Positions 17,307-28,042 of a stretch of 64,000 nt of DNA are shown piece by piece. Positions within the stretch are counted from its first letter, which is position 1, and each line of letters begins with the position of its first letter. The position numbers and the translations under genes are program-made. The notes under the pieces were generated by a model. That model was not told the origin of the DNA. It saw only the letters and a program-made list of their open reading frames with translations, and did no database searches. Location: NCBI RefSeq assembly GCF_009765755.1, contig NZ_LMUV01000011.1:329964-393963 (forward strand). Direction: 5' to 3'. Source of the stretch: Rhodanobacter sp. L36. Its GTDB lineage: Bacteria > Pseudomonadota > Gammaproteobacteria > Xanthomonadales > Rhodanobacteraceae.

Positions 17307-19619
17307 ATGGTGCAAGTGGCACGCATGCCAACGGCGATCAGCACGGCGCTGGCCTTTCTGGCTGGTGTATTGCTGGTGCAGTGGTTGCCCGCACTGCCGC
17401 CGCTCATGGTTCTTGGCGCGTTGCTGCTGTCGGCGATCGGATGCGCGTGGCGATGGCCACGCCTGCGCTGGGTTGCCTGCCTGCCGCTTGGTTTTGTCTG
17501 GGCTGCGTGGTGCGGAAAGATGGCGATGGATGCGCGTCTTCCGCGCGCGCTCGAAGGTCAGGATGTGGTCGTCGTCGGCACGGTCACGGGTCTGCCCGCA
17601 TTGCGCGAAGGCGCAACCACGTTCGAGTTCGAAACGACGCAAGCCACGATCGATGGAAAGCGGATTGCGTTGCATGGTCGCATAAGCGTCGCGTGGTACG
17701 ACGGTGCGCCCATCGTGCCAGCGTGTTCGCACTGGCAACTGCTGCTTCGATTGAAACGGCCGCGCGGATTGATTGATCCGGGCGGTGCCGACAGCGAACG
17801 CTCGGCGCTCGAACGCGGCATCGTCGCCACCGGGTATGTGCGCGAAGACGATGGCAACGCGAAGCTTCCGGGGTCGCGCTGGTGCATCGATGGCGTGCGC
17901 GATGCGATATCACGCGGCATCGCGGCGCGCGTGCACGATCCGCATGACGCAGCCTTGCTGCAGGCGTTTTCCATCGGCGATACGCGCGGGCTCGATCAGC
18001 AGGATTGGGAAATCGCCCGGGCCAACGGCGTTTCCCATCTGATCGCGATTTCGGGCTTTCATGTCGGCGTCGCCGCTGTGTTTGGCGTGTGGCTGATACT
18101 GATCGTCTACGCACTGTGGCCTCGGCTCGCAGTGAGGATTCCGCGCATACAGTCGCAGGCGGCGTCGGCCTTGCTGGTCGCCAGCATCTACAGCGCATTG
18201 GCAGGTTTTGGTCTGCCAACGGTTCGAACGTTGCTGATGATAGCGGTAGTGGCACTGGCACGCTGCAGCCGGCGTGGTGGCAGCGGTTCCATGTCGCTGG
18301 CATTGGCGATGATCGCAACGCTGCTCGTTGATCCGCTGGCGGTACTTTCCGCGGGTTTCTGGTTGTCGTTTGTCGGCGTGTCGTTTCTGATGCTGTGCCT
18401 GCCATCGCGTGGACGCGGATGGCGCGCTTTCATCCACGAACTTTCAACAGGTCAGCTGGTGATGACCGTGGCGCTGCTGCCGTTGAGCCTGTGGTTTTTC
18501 GGCGAGGCATCGCTGGTCGGTGCGCTCTCGAATCTGATCGCGGTTCCGGTGATCAGTTTCGTGATCGTGCCGCTCGCATTGTTGGGAACGTTGCTGCTCG
18601 GCGTGTTTCCACCGGCGGCTGCGCCGGTGTTTTGGCTCGCTGCGAAACTCGCGCACGCGCAATGGTGGTTGCTCGAACGCATGGCCACCTGGCCGGGTGC
18701 GCATTGGTATTTGCCGACGGTCAGTGCGTGGTCATTGCTGCTCGCACTGTGTGGCGCGCTATGGCTGTTCATGCCGCGCGGCGTTCCTTTGCGCTGGCTC
18801 GGCTTGTTGATGTTTCTGCCGCTGTTGCTGCCGATGCGTACGCTACCGGCGAACGGTGCGTACGAGGTCTGGGTGCTCGATGTGGGGCAGGGTCTTTCGG
18901 TATTGCTCCGCACGCGCGATCACGCGTTGCTCTATGACGCCGGCGCGCGCTATCCATCCGGTTTCGATCTGGGCGAGGCGGTGGTGCTGCCTTCGATTCA
19001 TGCGTTGGGCATCACGCGACTGGACGTGTTGATGATCAGTCATGGCGACAATGACCACGCCGGCGGCGCTACGGTCGTGGCCGATGCATTCCCTCAGGCC
19101 AGACGCTACGCCGGCGAGCCTGCGCGGATGCACAAGCCGATGGAACAGTGTGTCGCAGGTCAGTCGTGGCAGTGGGATGGCGTGCGCTTTCGCGTGCTGA
19201 GTCCGGCCGCCGACGGCACCGGGCGCGACAACGACAGCTCCTGCGTGCTGCTGGTCGAGAGCGCTGGCGGTCGCCTGCTGCTGACCGGCGACATCAGTTC
19301 GAAGATCGAGCCGCAGGTGGCCGAGGCCATCGGTACGGGTGCGCCGCCGGTGTTGCTCGTACCGCATCACGGCAGCAAGACTTCTTCCAGCGGAACGTTC
19401 ATTGCGGCGGTGAATCCGCCGCTGGCGCTGGTGTCGGCCGGCTGGCACAACCGGTTTGGCCATCCAAAGCCGGAAGTAGTCGAGCGTTACCGCTTGGCCC
19501 GCGTGCCGTTGTTGAACACAGCCGACGAGGGCGCGATGGAGTTGGTGTTCATGCCGGGCCAGCCGCCACGCGTGGTCACTCGCTGGCGCCTTGAGAGCCG
19601 ACGCTACTGGCGCGAATAA
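17307..19619 (+). CDS. comEC: ComEC/Rec2 DNA-uptake channel
   Basis: A 770-residue inner-membrane channel for single-stranded DNA during natural transformation. It has an N-terminal hydrophobic part, an OB-like DUF4131 region (about 60-200), the Competence domain with AFSIGDTRGLDQQDWEIARANGVSHLIAISGFHVG followed by many TM helices, and a C-terminal metallo-beta-lactamase domain (about 505-760) with VLDVGQGLSVLL, SHGDNDHAGG and VPHHGSKTSS. All domains look intact, so the strain may be transformable. It is monocistronic, 128 bp after lolD. Confidence 0.94.
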   Translation: MVQVARMPTAISTALAFLAGVLLVQWLPALPPLMVLGALLLSAIGCAWRWPRLRWVACLPLGFVWAAWCGKMAMDARLPRALEGQDVVVVGTVTGLPALREGATTFEFETTQATIDGKRIALHGRISVAWYDGAPIVPACSHWQLLLRLKRPRGLIDPGGADSERSALERGIVATGYVREDDGNAKLPGSRWCIDGVRDAISRGIAARVHDPHDAALLQAFSIGDTRGLDQQDWEIARANGVSHLIAISGFHVGVAAVFGVWLILIVYALWPRLAVRIPRIQSQAASALLVASIYSALAGFGLPTVRTLLMIAVVALARCSRRGGSGSMSLALAMIATLLVDPLAVLSAGFWLSFVGVSFLMLCLPSRGRGWRAFIHELSTGQLVMTVALLPLSLWFFGEASLVGALSNLIAVPVISFVIVPLALLGTLLLGVFPPAAAPVFWLAAKLAHAQWWLLERMATWPGAHWYLPTVSAWSLLLALCGALWLFMPRGVPLRWLGLLMFLPLLLPMRTLPANGAYEVWVLDVGQGLSVLLRTRDHALLYDAGARYPSGFDLGEAVVLPSIHALGITRLDVLMISHGDNDHAGGATVVADAFPQARRYAGEPARMHKPMEQCVAGQSWQWDGVRFRVLSPAADGTGRDNDSSCVLLVESAGGRLLLTGDISSKIEPQVAEAIGTGAPPVLLVPHHGSKTSSSGTFIAAVNPPLALVSAGWHNRFGHPKPEVVERYRLARVPLLNTADEGAMELVFMPGQPPRVVTRWRLESRRYWRE

Positions 19620-19634
19620 ACCGTTGCGATCGGC

Positions 19635-21215
19635 TCAGCCCGGCGTGAGGAAGGCCCCGCGCTCGGCCAGTCGTTTCAACACCGCATCGATGTGCTCGAC
19701 AGCGGCACGTTCGATGTCTTTTTCTTCAGTGAGTGGCTGCCCGTCCTGCATGAATTTCAATTGGCCGTTCTTCACGCTCTCACGCATGGCAGCCATCAGC
19801 GCAGCGTGATCATGCTCGCCGTCGAGCAGTGGCAACAGCACGGTTTCGACCACGTCCGGATTCGGCATGGTGTCGTGCCACGCGTTGTACAGGGAGATCG
19901 GGAGTTTCTCGCCCTGTTGCGCTTTGGCCAGATGGCGTAGCGGTTCGGGCAGGTGGGGCGCACCGCTCGTTGGGTTCGCGGGCTTGACCTCATCAAGGCG
20001 TACGCGCACCGCACCGGTGATGATCAGCTGCTCGATCAGCTGCAGCAGTTCGGCTTCGGCTGCATCTGCGTGGTTGGCGTCGCCAGCGCGTGCATCGGCA
20101 ATCAGCGTGGACACGGCAATCGTTGCTGGCCAGGCCGCACCGAGGCGAGGGATTACTTCGCGAGGAATCGGGCGGCCGTAGAAGAGATGGGTGTCGTTGC
20201 TCGTTCGCCAGGTGCTTTGTTCGCCTTCGACGAGGGTGAAAAACCCGGCGACGTGCATGTCCTTGAAGCGGCTGTTATCCAGCTGGTAGCGGATGCTGCT
20301 CGCGCGATCGGCATGCACCAGCAAGGTCTGCCGGAAGGTGCGGTTGTTGAGGAAATCCAGCAGTTGCTCCAGCACCACCTGGCTGCCGTTGCATTCACGC
20401 AGCAGCGGTTCGGCGGCCTGGCTGCCGTAGTTGTACGCGAACATGCGTGGAACTTCCGACTCGGCGAGAAAGTCAAGCCCGTGCCGTCCGGCGGCGTCGA
20501 GGAAATCGCGGAAATAACACGGCGCGTTGCACAGCTCGAGAAATTCATGGGCCAGGTAACTCTCGTTGCCGTGGCGGATCATCTCGATGTTGTCCTGCAT
20601 GATTTTCTTCAGCACGCTGCCATCGCGCGCCATGTCGTGCAGAAAATCCACCATGCCGCGCGCATACCGCAACTTCTCGCTCTGCGTTTTCAGCGGACCG
20701 GCGCGCAGCAGCATCGCATCGCGAACCACCTCCTTTGCTTTCCAGCCGGGGTAGGTGTTGTAGCTGATATAGACCACACCATCGACGCTGAGATTTTCGC
20801 GGCTGACCCGCAGGATCGCCTCGCGTACATCCTCCGGCACCCAGCTGTAGACGCCGTGGCAGATGATGTAATCGAACTCGCCCAGATCCTTGCCGAGGTC
20901 GGGAATGCTGGCCTGCTTCAGCTGGATGTTCTTCAGTCCCATCGCGCGGACGGCGCGTTGCCCCGCGTCGATCTGCACGCCCGACAAATCCACACCGACG
21001 GCATGCCCTTGGGGATGGTGCGCGGCAAACGGAATCAGGTTGCCTCCTGCTGCGCAGCCCAATTCAAGGACGCGGGCACGCGCGGGTGGTGGCGTTTTCA
21101 GCCCGAACAAATGAGCGACGGCGTGCAGATGTTCCGGCGCGCTTTGCGCGAAGGCGCTGGAGTTGTATGGCAGTTCGTCATACGTACCGGCAATGCGTTC
21201 GATCAACTCGGACAT
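19635..21215 (-). CDS. Class I SAM methyltransferase with regulatory domain
   Basis: A 526-residue protein. The N-terminal class I methyltransferase domain shows VLELGCAAGGNLIPFA (motif I), VGVDLSGVQIDAG and FDYIICHGVYSWVP. The middle (about 220-310) carries the MethyTransf_Reg-type region (IRHGNESYLAHEFLE, PCYFRDFLDAAGRHGLDFLAESEVP), and a winged-helix-like C-terminus follows. The pattern is common in proteobacteria, but the substrate is unknown. I place the start at MSELIERI (21215), where similarity begins. It is convergent with comEC and divergent from exbB. Confidence 0.85.
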   Translation of the reverse strand: MSELIERIAGTYDELPYNSSAFAQSAPEHLHAVAHLFGLKTPPPARARVLELGCAAGGNLIPFAAHHPQGHAVGVDLSGVQIDAGQRAVRAMGLKNIQLKQASIPDLGKDLGEFDYIICHGVYSWVPEDVREAILRVSRENLSVDGVVYISYNTYPGWKAKEVVRDAMLLRAGPLKTQSEKLRYARGMVDFLHDMARDGSVLKKIMQDNIEMIRHGNESYLAHEFLELCNAPCYFRDFLDAAGRHGLDFLAESEVPRMFAYNYGSQAAEPLLRECNGSQVVLEQLLDFLNNRTFRQTLLVHADRASSIRYQLDNSRFKDMHVAGFFTLVEGEQSTWRTSNDTHLFYGRPIPREVIPRLGAAWPATIAVSTLIADARAGDANHADAAEAELLQLIEQLIITGAVRVRLDEVKPANPTSGAPHLPEPLRHLAKAQQGEKLPISLYNAWHDTMPNPDVVETVLLPLLDGEHDHAALMAAMRESVKNGQLKFMQDGQPLTEEKDIERAAVEHIDAVLKRLAERGAFLTPG

Positions 21216-21342
21216 GATGTTTCCCTTCGTAGTAGCTCCCGCGCGGATGATCGCGCGCACTGGCGCGAATGCCAAGCGCCTCGCGGAACCGCTGGATGGG
21301 GCTGGTATGATGCGTCTCCCGTGATCCGAGGGTGGAGTCGAC

Positions 21343-22008
21343 GTGCTGGAAATCCTGATGGCTGGCGGCTGGGCGATGGTGCCCATCCTGATCTGTTCCG
21401 CACTCGCGCTCGCCATCGTGCTGGAACGCTGCTGGACGTTGCGCCGAAAGGCGGTGTTGCCGCCGGGCCTGATCGACGAAGTGCGCGAATGGGCACGCAG
21501 CGGTCAATTGCAGCAGTCGCATTTGGACGCATTGACCAACGGCTCGCCGCTGGGCGAGCTGTTGGCCTCGGCGCTGGCCGTGCGCAACCAGCCGCGCGAG
21601 TTGATCAAGGAGCGCATCGAGGACACCGGCCGGCACGTCGTGCATCGCATGGAGCGCTATCTCAATACGCTGGGCACGATCGCATTGATCGGTCCGCTGC
21701 TCGGTCTGTTCGGCACCGTGATCGGCCTGATCCGCATGTTCATGGAAGTGATGGCCGGCGGCATCGGCGATCCGGCGAAGATGGCAGGTGGTATCGGCGA
21801 GGCATTGATCTGTACCGCGTCCGGTCTCACCGTGGCGATTCCCGCGTATGTGCTGCACCGCTATTTCCGTTCGCGCGTGGCCGGTTATTGCGTGGCGATG
21901 GAAAAGCAGGCCACTGCCTTGCTGGATGATTTGACGTTGCGCCCCACGGCAACACCTGCACGTGCTCCCCGTCGCGTGCCGGCGCCCAACGCACCGGCGG
22001 CAGGTTGA
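21343..22008 (+). CDS. exbB: ExbB/TolQ-type proton channel subunit
   Basis: A 221-residue inner-membrane protein of the MotA/TolQ/ExbB family. The first TM is MAGGWAMVPILICSALALAIVLER, and the conserved second and third helices are LGTIALIGPLLGLFGTVIGLIRMF and GGIGEALICTASGLTVAIPAYVLHRYF. It starts with GTG at 21343, preceded by GGTGGAG. With ExbD it would energise an outer-membrane receptor; in xanthomonads this pair commonly precedes msbA and lpxK. A Pro/Ala-rich tail ends the protein. Confidence 0.92.
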   Translation: MLEILMAGGWAMVPILICSALALAIVLERCWTLRRKAVLPPGLIDEVREWARSGQLQQSHLDALTNGSPLGELLASALAVRNQPRELIKERIEDTGRHVVHRMERYLNTLGTIALIGPLLGLFGTVIGLIRMFMEVMAGGIGDPAKMAGGIGEALICTASGLTVAIPAYVLHRYFRSRVAGYCVAMEKQATALLDDLTLRPTATPARAPRRVPAPNAPAAG

Positions 22009-22015
22009 GCGCACG

Positions 22016-22447
22016 ATGCGTATCGGCAACGATCGTCGCGGCGACAACTTCGAGATCAACGTGATTCCGTTGATCGACGTGCTGCTCACGCTGCTGATGT
22101 TTTTCGTGCTGACCAGCACCTTCGTGCAGCATTCACGCCTGCAGGTGACACTGCCCAAGGCCAGCACGCAGGATCGCGACATGAACGCGCCCGCGTTCAC
22201 CGTGATGATCGATCGCGACGGCCGCTTCTACGTGGGCAGTGATGAAGTGATGGGTGAAGGCATCGAACCGCTGAAGCAGGCCATCAGCCGCGTCGCCGGC
22301 ACCGATCGCGATCGCCAGGTCACCATCCGCGCCGATGCCATGACGCCGCACCAGGACGTGGTGACGGCCATGGACGCGCTCGGCCAGGTCGGCTTCAGCC
22401 GATTGTCGATAGCGACCACGCCGACGAAGTCGGACAGCGCGCAGTGA
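22016..22447 (+). CDS. exbD: ExbD/TolR-type energy transducer subunit
   Basis: A 143-residue single-TM protein: a basic N-terminus, then FEINVIPLIDVLLTLLMFFVLTSTFV with the conserved proton-path Asp, and a periplasmic TolR-like domain ending VGFSRLSIATT. It lies 7 bp after exbB, and its stop overlaps the GTG start of msbA by 4 bp, so the three genes are tightly coupled. Confidence 0.92.
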   Translation: MRIGNDRRGDNFEINVIPLIDVLLTLLMFFVLTSTFVQHSRLQVTLPKASTQDRDMNAPAFTVMIDRDGRFYVGSDEVMGEGIEPLKQAISRVAGTDRDRQVTIRADAMTPHQDVVTAMDALGQVGFSRLSIATTPTKSDSAQ

Positions 22448-24225
22448 GCAACAACAGCGGCGGCGTTTGGGATGCCAAAAGCCGCCAGGTGTACCGGCGA
22501 TTGCTAGGCTATTCGGCGCGTTACTGGCCGATCGGATTGATTGCCATTGTCGGCATGCTGATCGATGGCGGCGGCCTGGCACTGTTCAACCAGATGCTCA
22601 AGATCCTGGTCGACAAACTTTTTCGGGACAAGGACGCCTACTGGATTTTCTGGATGCCGATCTGGATCATCGGCATCTTCTATGTGCGCGCGCTTGGCAC
22701 CTTTGCCAGTGACTATGGCATTTCCTACATCGGGCGCCATGTGGTGCAGGTGATGCAGCGCGATGTGTTTTCGGCGTATCTCAAATTGCCCGCTGCGTAT
22801 TTCGGCAACGAGCCTTCCGGTCAGCAGGTTTCGCGCGTCACCTACACCAGCGAGCAGGTGGCCTCCGCGTCCAGCGATGCGCTGAAGATCGCGGTGACCG
22901 ACGGCTTCACGGTGATCGCGATGTTCGCCGTCATGCTCTACAACAATGCGTACCTCACGCTGTCGTTGCTGATCATGGTGCCGGCCATCGCGCTGGTCGC
23001 CACGGTGGTGAGCCGACGCTATCGCCGGATCAGCCGACGCATCCAGGGCACGATGGGCTCGGTGGCGGGCACGGTCGAGGAATCGGTCGGTGCGCATCGC
23101 GAAGTGCGCATTTATGGAGGCCAGGCACATGAAAGCGCTCGCTTCGGCGCGGTCACCCAGCAAACTCGCCGACTCAACCTGAAGATCGCCGCAACCAACG
23201 CCGCGTCCGGTTCGACCGTGCAGATCATCGCCTCGACGGCGATGGCGGCACTGGTTTATCTCGGCACGCGACCGCAGGTAATCAACCAGATATCGCCGGG
23301 GATTTTTCTCACCGTTCTTATTGCGATGGGCACCATGCTGGCATCGCTGAAGCGACTGACCACGGTGCAGTCGAACATTCAGCGCGGCCTGTCCGCGGCC
23401 GAGGATATTTTCGAAGTCATCGATCTGCCGGCGGAGGTCGATACAGGTACAAGCGTGTTGACGCGCACGCGCGGCGATCTACGTTTCGAGGACGTTCGGC
23501 TCACCTATCCACGCAACAATTTCGAGGCGCTTCGCGGACTCGACCTGCATTGCGCACCGGGCACAGTGACTGCGCTGGTGGGGCGTTCGGGTAGCGGCAA
23601 GAGCAGCCTTGTGAGCTTGTTGCCGCGCTTCGTCGCGCCGACACAAGGGCGCATCGTGCTGGACGGCAACGATTATCAGAACTACACGCTCGCATCGTTG
23701 CGAAAGCAGATTGCCTGGGTCGGACAGAACGTGATGCTGTTCGATGACACCGTCGGCAACAACATCGCGTATGGCGAGCTCGCCGGTGCGAGCGAGGCGG
23801 ACATCGTCGCAGCCGCGGAGGCGGCCAACGCGATGGAGTTCATCGCGCGCATGCCGCAGGGCTTGCACACGCCGATCGGGCAGAGTGGCAACACGCTTTC
23901 GGGTGGCCAGCGCCAGCGCATCGCGATCGCGCGCGCGATTTTGAAGAACGCGCCGATCCTCGTGCTCGACGAAGCCACCAGTGCGCTGGATACGGAATCC
24001 GAGCGGCTGATCCAGCAGGCACTTCAGCGTTTGATGAAGGACCGCACGACGCTGGTGATCGCGCATCGCCTTTCGACTATCGAGCACGCCAACCTCATCG
24101 CGGTGTTGGATCAGGGACGCATCGTGGAGCGTGGCACGCATGCCGAGTTGATCGCACTGGGCGGACATTACGCTGCGCTGCACCGGATGCAGTTCAACGA
24201 TTCGCCCGGTCAGGTTCGCGGCTGA
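22444..24225 (+). CDS. msbA: MsbA, lipid A flippase
   Basis: A 593-residue half-ABC exporter that flips lipid A-core across the inner membrane. Six TM helices occupy the first 320 residues. The nucleotide-binding domain has Walker A VGRSGSGKSS, signature LSGGQRQRIAIARA, Walker B ILVLDEATSALD and the H-loop IAHRLST. The start is GTG, overlapping the exbD stop. Its position directly before lpxK is the conserved msbA-lpxK pairing of lipid A export and synthesis. Confidence 0.95.
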   Translation: MSNNSGGVWDAKSRQVYRRLLGYSARYWPIGLIAIVGMLIDGGGLALFNQMLKILVDKLFRDKDAYWIFWMPIWIIGIFYVRALGTFASDYGISYIGRHVVQVMQRDVFSAYLKLPAAYFGNEPSGQQVSRVTYTSEQVASASSDALKIAVTDGFTVIAMFAVMLYNNAYLTLSLLIMVPAIALVATVVSRRYRRISRRIQGTMGSVAGTVEESVGAHREVRIYGGQAHESARFGAVTQQTRRLNLKIAATNAASGSTVQIIASTAMAALVYLGTRPQVINQISPGIFLTVLIAMGTMLASLKRLTTVQSNIQRGLSAAEDIFEVIDLPAEVDTGTSVLTRTRGDLRFEDVRLTYPRNNFEALRGLDLHCAPGTVTALVGRSGSGKSSLVSLLPRFVAPTQGRIVLDGNDYQNYTLASLRKQIAWVGQNVMLFDDTVGNNIAYGELAGASEADIVAAAEAANAMEFIARMPQGLHTPIGQSGNTLSGGQRQRIAIARAILKNAPILVLDEATSALDTESERLIQQALQRLMKDRTTLVIAHRLSTIEHANLIAVLDQGRIVERGTHAELIALGGHYAALHRMQFNDSPGQVRG

Positions 24226-24233
24226 GACTGGCC

Positions 24234-25217
24234 ATGACGCTGGTCGGCCGACTCGAATCAGCGTGGTATGGCGGCGCGTCCGCGCCTTGGTGGACGTGGC
24301 CGCTGGCAAAACTTTACGGCGGTGTCACTGCGCTGCGGCGTGCGCTTTATCGATCCAATGTGTTGAAGCGCGAACGCCTGGATGTGCCGGTGATCGTCGT
24401 CGGCAACATCAGTGTCGGCGGCACCGGCAAGACGCCGTTGACCATCGCGATCTGCAGCGAGTTGAGCGCACGCGGATGGCGGCCGGGCGTGGTCAGCCGT
24501 GGCCATGGCGGCACGCAACGGGAGCCGTTGTTGCTGGGTCACACGCCCGATCCGGTGCAGGTGGGCGACGAGTCGTGCCTGATCCGCGCCGGTGGCGTGC
24601 CGGTTGCGGTGGGTCGGGATCGTCCTGCGGCAGCGCGCCTGCTGCTCGCCGCCGGATGCAACGTGGTGATTGCCGACGATGGCCTGCAGCACTACAGGCT
24701 TCAACGCGACATCGAGATATGCGTGATCGATGGCGTTCGCCGTTTCGGAAATCGCCGCTTGTTGCCGGCCGGTCCATTGCGCGAACCGGTGAGTCGGCTT
24801 GTCGATGTGGATTTTCGCGTTTGCAATGGCGACACTGCAGACGCAGATGAATTCGCCATGACATTGCGCGGTGGCGATGTGGTGAATCTGCTCGATGGAC
24901 GCACGCAACGGCTCGAAGATTTTGTCGGGCAGAGCGTGCATGCGGTCGCGGCCATCGGCCATCCGAAACGGTTTTTCGACAGCCTGCGCGCTGCCGGTAT
25001 CGAGCCGGTCGAGCACACGTTCGTCGATCACCATGCGTTCGTCGCGAGCGATCTTGATTTTGCGGATGATCTGCCCGTATGGATGACCGACAAGGACGCG
25101 GTGAAATGCCGGCGCTTCGCCAAGTCAAACTGGTGGCGCGTGCCGGTCCGCGCCGAACTGTCGTCGTCGTTTCACGACGCAGTGGCAGCACGTTTGCAGG
25201 CGCTGCGTATCATCTGA
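24234..25217 (+). CDS. lpxK: LpxK, tetraacyldisaccharide 4'-kinase
   Basis: A 327-residue membrane-associated kinase that phosphorylates the 4' position of the lipid A disaccharide precursor. P-loop region VVGNISVGGTGKTPLTIAI, the RGHGG segment and VIADDGLQHYRLQRDIEICVID with its conserved DDGLQH motif are diagnostic. A hydrophobic N-terminal segment fits membrane association. It is the last gene of the exbB-exbD-msbA-lpxK operon, 8 bp after msbA. Confidence 0.95.
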   Translation: MTLVGRLESAWYGGASAPWWTWPLAKLYGGVTALRRALYRSNVLKRERLDVPVIVVGNISVGGTGKTPLTIAICSELSARGWRPGVVSRGHGGTQREPLLLGHTPDPVQVGDESCLIRAGGVPVAVGRDRPAAARLLLAAGCNVVIADDGLQHYRLQRDIEICVIDGVRRFGNRRLLPAGPLREPVSRLVDVDFRVCNGDTADADEFAMTLRGGDVVNLLDGRTQRLEDFVGQSVHAVAAIGHPKRFFDSLRAAGIEPVEHTFVDHHAFVASDLDFADDLPVWMTDKDAVKCRRFAKSNWWRVPVRAELSSSFHDAVAARLQALRII

Positions 25218-25281
25218 CTGCCATGTCTCTGCGTCGATCTGGCTTGCTTCGACGCTTGCAGTTGCACGACGGAAAACGAAC

Positions 25282-26514
25282 TCAGGCGGCGAGTACCTGT
25301 TCGCCGTTGAGCCACACCTGTTGCAACAATTGCCCGCCGATCCAGTAGCAGAGTTCCGCGGGCTTGCGCGCATCCCATACCAGCAGGTCGCCACGCTGGC
25401 CCGGCGCGAGTGTGCCGCGGTCGGCAAATCCCAGTGCGCGCGCTGCATGGACGGTGACGCCGCGCAGTGCTTCTTCCGGCGTCAGGCGAAACAGCGTGCA
25501 GGCCATGCTGGCCGCAAGGCGCAGCGACAGCAACGGCGACGTACCCGGATTGCAGTCGGTGGCCACGGCCATCGGTACACCCGCCTTGCGAAGTTGTTCC
25601 ACCGGCGGCAATTTCGTTTCGCGCAATGCGTAGAACGCTCCGGGCAACAGCACGGCTACCGTGCCGGCCGCAGCCATCGCGCCGATGCCCGATTCGCTGA
25701 GGTATTCGAGGTGATCCGCCGAAAGCCCCTGGTATTCGGCCACCAGCGCGGCGCCATCGAGATCGGACAACTGCTCCGCGTGCAGCTTTACCGGAATGCC
25801 GAGTTGCGTGGCGCGCTCGAACACGCGTCGCGTTTCGTCAAGAGTGAACCCGATGTTTTCGCAGAACGCATCTACCGCATCGACCAGGCCTTCGGCCGCA
25901 AGCGTCGGCAGCATCGTGTCGCAAACCAGCGTGACGTAATCGTCGCGGCGCTCGCGGTATTCCGGCGGCAACGCATGCAGGCCGAGAAAGGTCGTACGCA
26001 CGCCGACGCCAAGCTCGCGTCCGATGCGACGTGCCACGCGCAGCATGCGGCGCTCGCCTTCCAGGTCGAGTCCGTAGCCGGATTTGATTTCGAGCGTGGT
26101 GACGCCGTCGGCCAATAGTGCCTGTGCGCGGATCAGCGACTGCACGAAGAGTTGATCTTCACCAGCCATGCGCGTTGCTGCCACGGTGGAGACGATGCCG
26201 CCGCCACCGCGCGCGATGTCTTCATATGACGCGCCGTTCAAGCGCAGATCGAATTCATGCGAACGATCGCCGGCAAACACGAGGTGCGTGTGGCAGTCGA
26301 TCATGCCGGGCGTGACCAGCGCGCCGTCCAGCGATTCGACTTTCGCCGCCAGCGCATGCGGTGCGTCAGGCAAAGCATCCATGCGGCCGACCCAGGCGAT
26401 GCGTCCCTGATGCAGCCCGATCGCGCCGCGTTCGATCAGGCCATACGCCGCGTCACCGGTGAAGGTTGCCAGCGTGGCATTCAGCAGCAGTCGATCCCAA
26501 CGCGTGTCGCTCAT
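25282..26514 (-). CDS. hutI: HutI, imidazolonepropionase
   Basis: A 410-residue metal-dependent amidohydrolase converting imidazolone-5-propionate to N-formimino-glutamate in histidine degradation. [20 protein letters not shown] carries the metal-binding HxH motif; [37 protein letters not shown] and [10 protein letters not shown] are family blocks. Start at 26514 ([11 protein letters not shown]). It lies 25 bp downstream of the chloride-channel gene, which seems an unrelated passenger of the same transcript. Confidence 0.95.
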   Translation of the reverse strand: MSDTRWDRLLLNATLATFTGDAAYGLIERGAIGLHQGRIAWVGRMDALPDAPHALAAKVESLDGALVTPGMIDCHTHLVFAGDRSHEFDLRLNGASYEDIARGGGGIVSTVAATRMAGEDQLFVQSLIRAQALLADGVTTLEIKSGYGLDLEGERRMLRVARRIGRELGVGVRTTFLGLHALPPEYRERRDDYVTLVCDTMLPTLAAEGLVDAVDAFCENIGFTLDETRRVFERATQLGIPVKLHAEQLSDLDGAALVAEYQGLSADHLEYLSESGIGAMAAAGTVAVLLPGAFYALRETKLPPVEQLRKAGVPMAVATDCNPGTSPLLSLRLAASMACTLFRLTPEEALRGVTVHAARALGFADRGTLAPGQRGDLLVWDARKPAELCYWIGGQLLQQVWLNGEQVLAA

Positions 26515-26539
26515 GGCGGTGCCGGCTCCGTGGTGATGT

Positions 26540-27997
26540 TTACGATGGCTTGGCTGGATCTTTGCCGGAAAACGGCGCGCCGCCGAGTTCATCGCTGCGC
26601 TCTGCGTGCGACAGTTTGCCGGGTTCATCGGTCTCCGGCGAGACCTCCACGACGCTTCGATGCTGCCGCTCGAAATCCTGCACCATGCGCTCGGCAAAAG
26701 CGCGATAGACCGGCGTCGGGCTGAGCAGCGAAGCCGTGGCGCGCGCCAGCAGGCAGGTGGCCATGATCGGGATGGCCATGGCGTGGTTGTCGGTCAGTTC
26801 CATCGCGATCACGGTGGACGTCAGCGGCGCGCCGGTGACGGCGGCGAGGTAGGCACTCATGCCAAGCAGCACGACCGACGCGGGCGGTACGTCCGGCAGG
26901 AGGTAAGCGATGTTGTGGCCGAGTCCGGCGCCGACGGCCAGCGCCGGCGAAAAAATGCCGCCGGGAATGCCGGCCCAGTACGACACCACGTTGGCCAGCA
27001 ACTTGGCGACGCCGAAACTCTCGCCGGGAGTTGTCGTCGCGTTCTGCACGAAAGCGCGCGCTTGCTCGTAGCCCGTGCCGTAAACGCTGTTGTGCGAAAG
27101 CAGCCCGATCAGTGCCAGCACGAGTCCGCAGCCCGCGGCAAACAGCACCGGGCCCCGTGCGCGCCAACGACTGATGTGTGACAACGGGCCTTTCGGACCG
27201 AGCAGGATCAGCCGCACAAACAGGCCACCACACAAACCGCAGATCGCGCCGGTCAGCAGCACGGCGAGCCAGGCGCGTCCCAACGGCAAATCCGCCTGCA
27301 CGTTCCCGAAATACGCGTAGTTGCCCATGATGCCCAGCGTCACCACGCCGCCAATGATCACCGCCGTGAGCAGCAGCCCGCTGAGGCGATGCTCGAAACT
27401 TCCGGCCAGTTCTTCGATGGCGAACATCACGCCGGCCAGCGGCGTGTTGAATGCAGCGGCGATGCCCGCGGCACCCCCGGCAAGGATGAAACGCGATGCG
27501 GCCTTGGCATCGGTGAAACCGAAACGTCGGCCGAGCGAATAGAACAATCCCGCGCCCACGTGCACGGTGGGCCCTTCGCGTCCGATCGATGCCCCGACCG
27601 CCAGTGCGACCAGCGTCAACAGCATCTTGCCGGCGGCGATCGGCAAGGCAAGCATGCGCGCGCGAAAGTTTTCGTCCTCGATATGCAGCGTCGCGATGAC
27701 CTGCGGAATGCCACTGCCGCGCGTGGCGCGCAAGCGTCCTTCCGTGGCCCACGCCAGCAGCCCAAACACCACCGGCGTGATGAGCAACGGCAGCCATGCA
27801 CCGTGTGAAAGCAGTAGCTGGAAAAGTCGGTACGCCCAGTTGCTCGCCTTGGCGAACAGGATCGCCGCGAGCGCCACGAGCACCGCGCCACTCCACAACA
27901 CCAGGCGGCGCTTCCAGTGATGCGCGGCGAAGAACTCGTGTCCGAGCAACGCCTGCAGGCGTGGATTAGATGACGCGGACTTGGGCGAATCGGTCAT
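26540..27997 (-). CDS. ClC-type chloride channel or Cl-/H+ antiporter
   Basis: A 485-residue polytopic protein of the ClC family. The three selectivity-filter blocks are present: [19 protein letters not shown] (with the gating Glu) and [18 protein letters not shown] core of about 430 residues is followed by a short charged tail without CBS domains. The gating Glu makes a proton-coupled antiporter possible, but the function of the individual protein cannot be settled from sequence. It sits between the GNAT-nitrilase gene (45 bp) and hutI (25 bp) on the same strand. Confidence 0.93.
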   Translation of the reverse strand: MTDSPKSASSNPRLQALLGHEFFAAHHWKRRLVLWSGAVLVALAAILFAKASNWAYRLFQLLLSHGAWLPLLITPVVFGLLAWATEGRLRATRGSGIPQVIATLHIEDENFRARMLALPIAAGKMLLTLVALAVGASIGREGPTVHVGAGLFYSLGRRFGFTDAKAASRFILAGGAAGIAAAFNTPLAGVMFAIEELAGSFEHRLSGLLLTAVIIGGVVTLGIMGNYAYFGNVQADLPLGRAWLAVLLTGAICGLCGGLFVRLILLGPKGPLSHISRWRARGPVLFAAGCGLVLALIGLLSHNSVYGTGYEQARAFVQNATTTPGESFGVAKLLANVVSYWAGIPGGIFSPALAVGAGLGHNIAYLLPDVPPASVVLLGMSAYLAAVTGAPLTSTVIAMELTDNHAMAIPIMATCLLARATASLLSPTPVYRAFAERMVQDFERQHRSVVEVSPETDEPGKLSHAERSDELGGAPFSGKDPAKPS

Positions 27998-28042
27998 CGC
28001 CGGATTATTGCAGACGATGAGTAGCGCACGCTGCGTGGTGAA

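Noticed and set aside
19953-21929. 658-codon open frame antisense to the methyltransferase and running into exbB
   Set aside because: Composition-driven shadow frame crossing two confidently identified genes; no family similarity.
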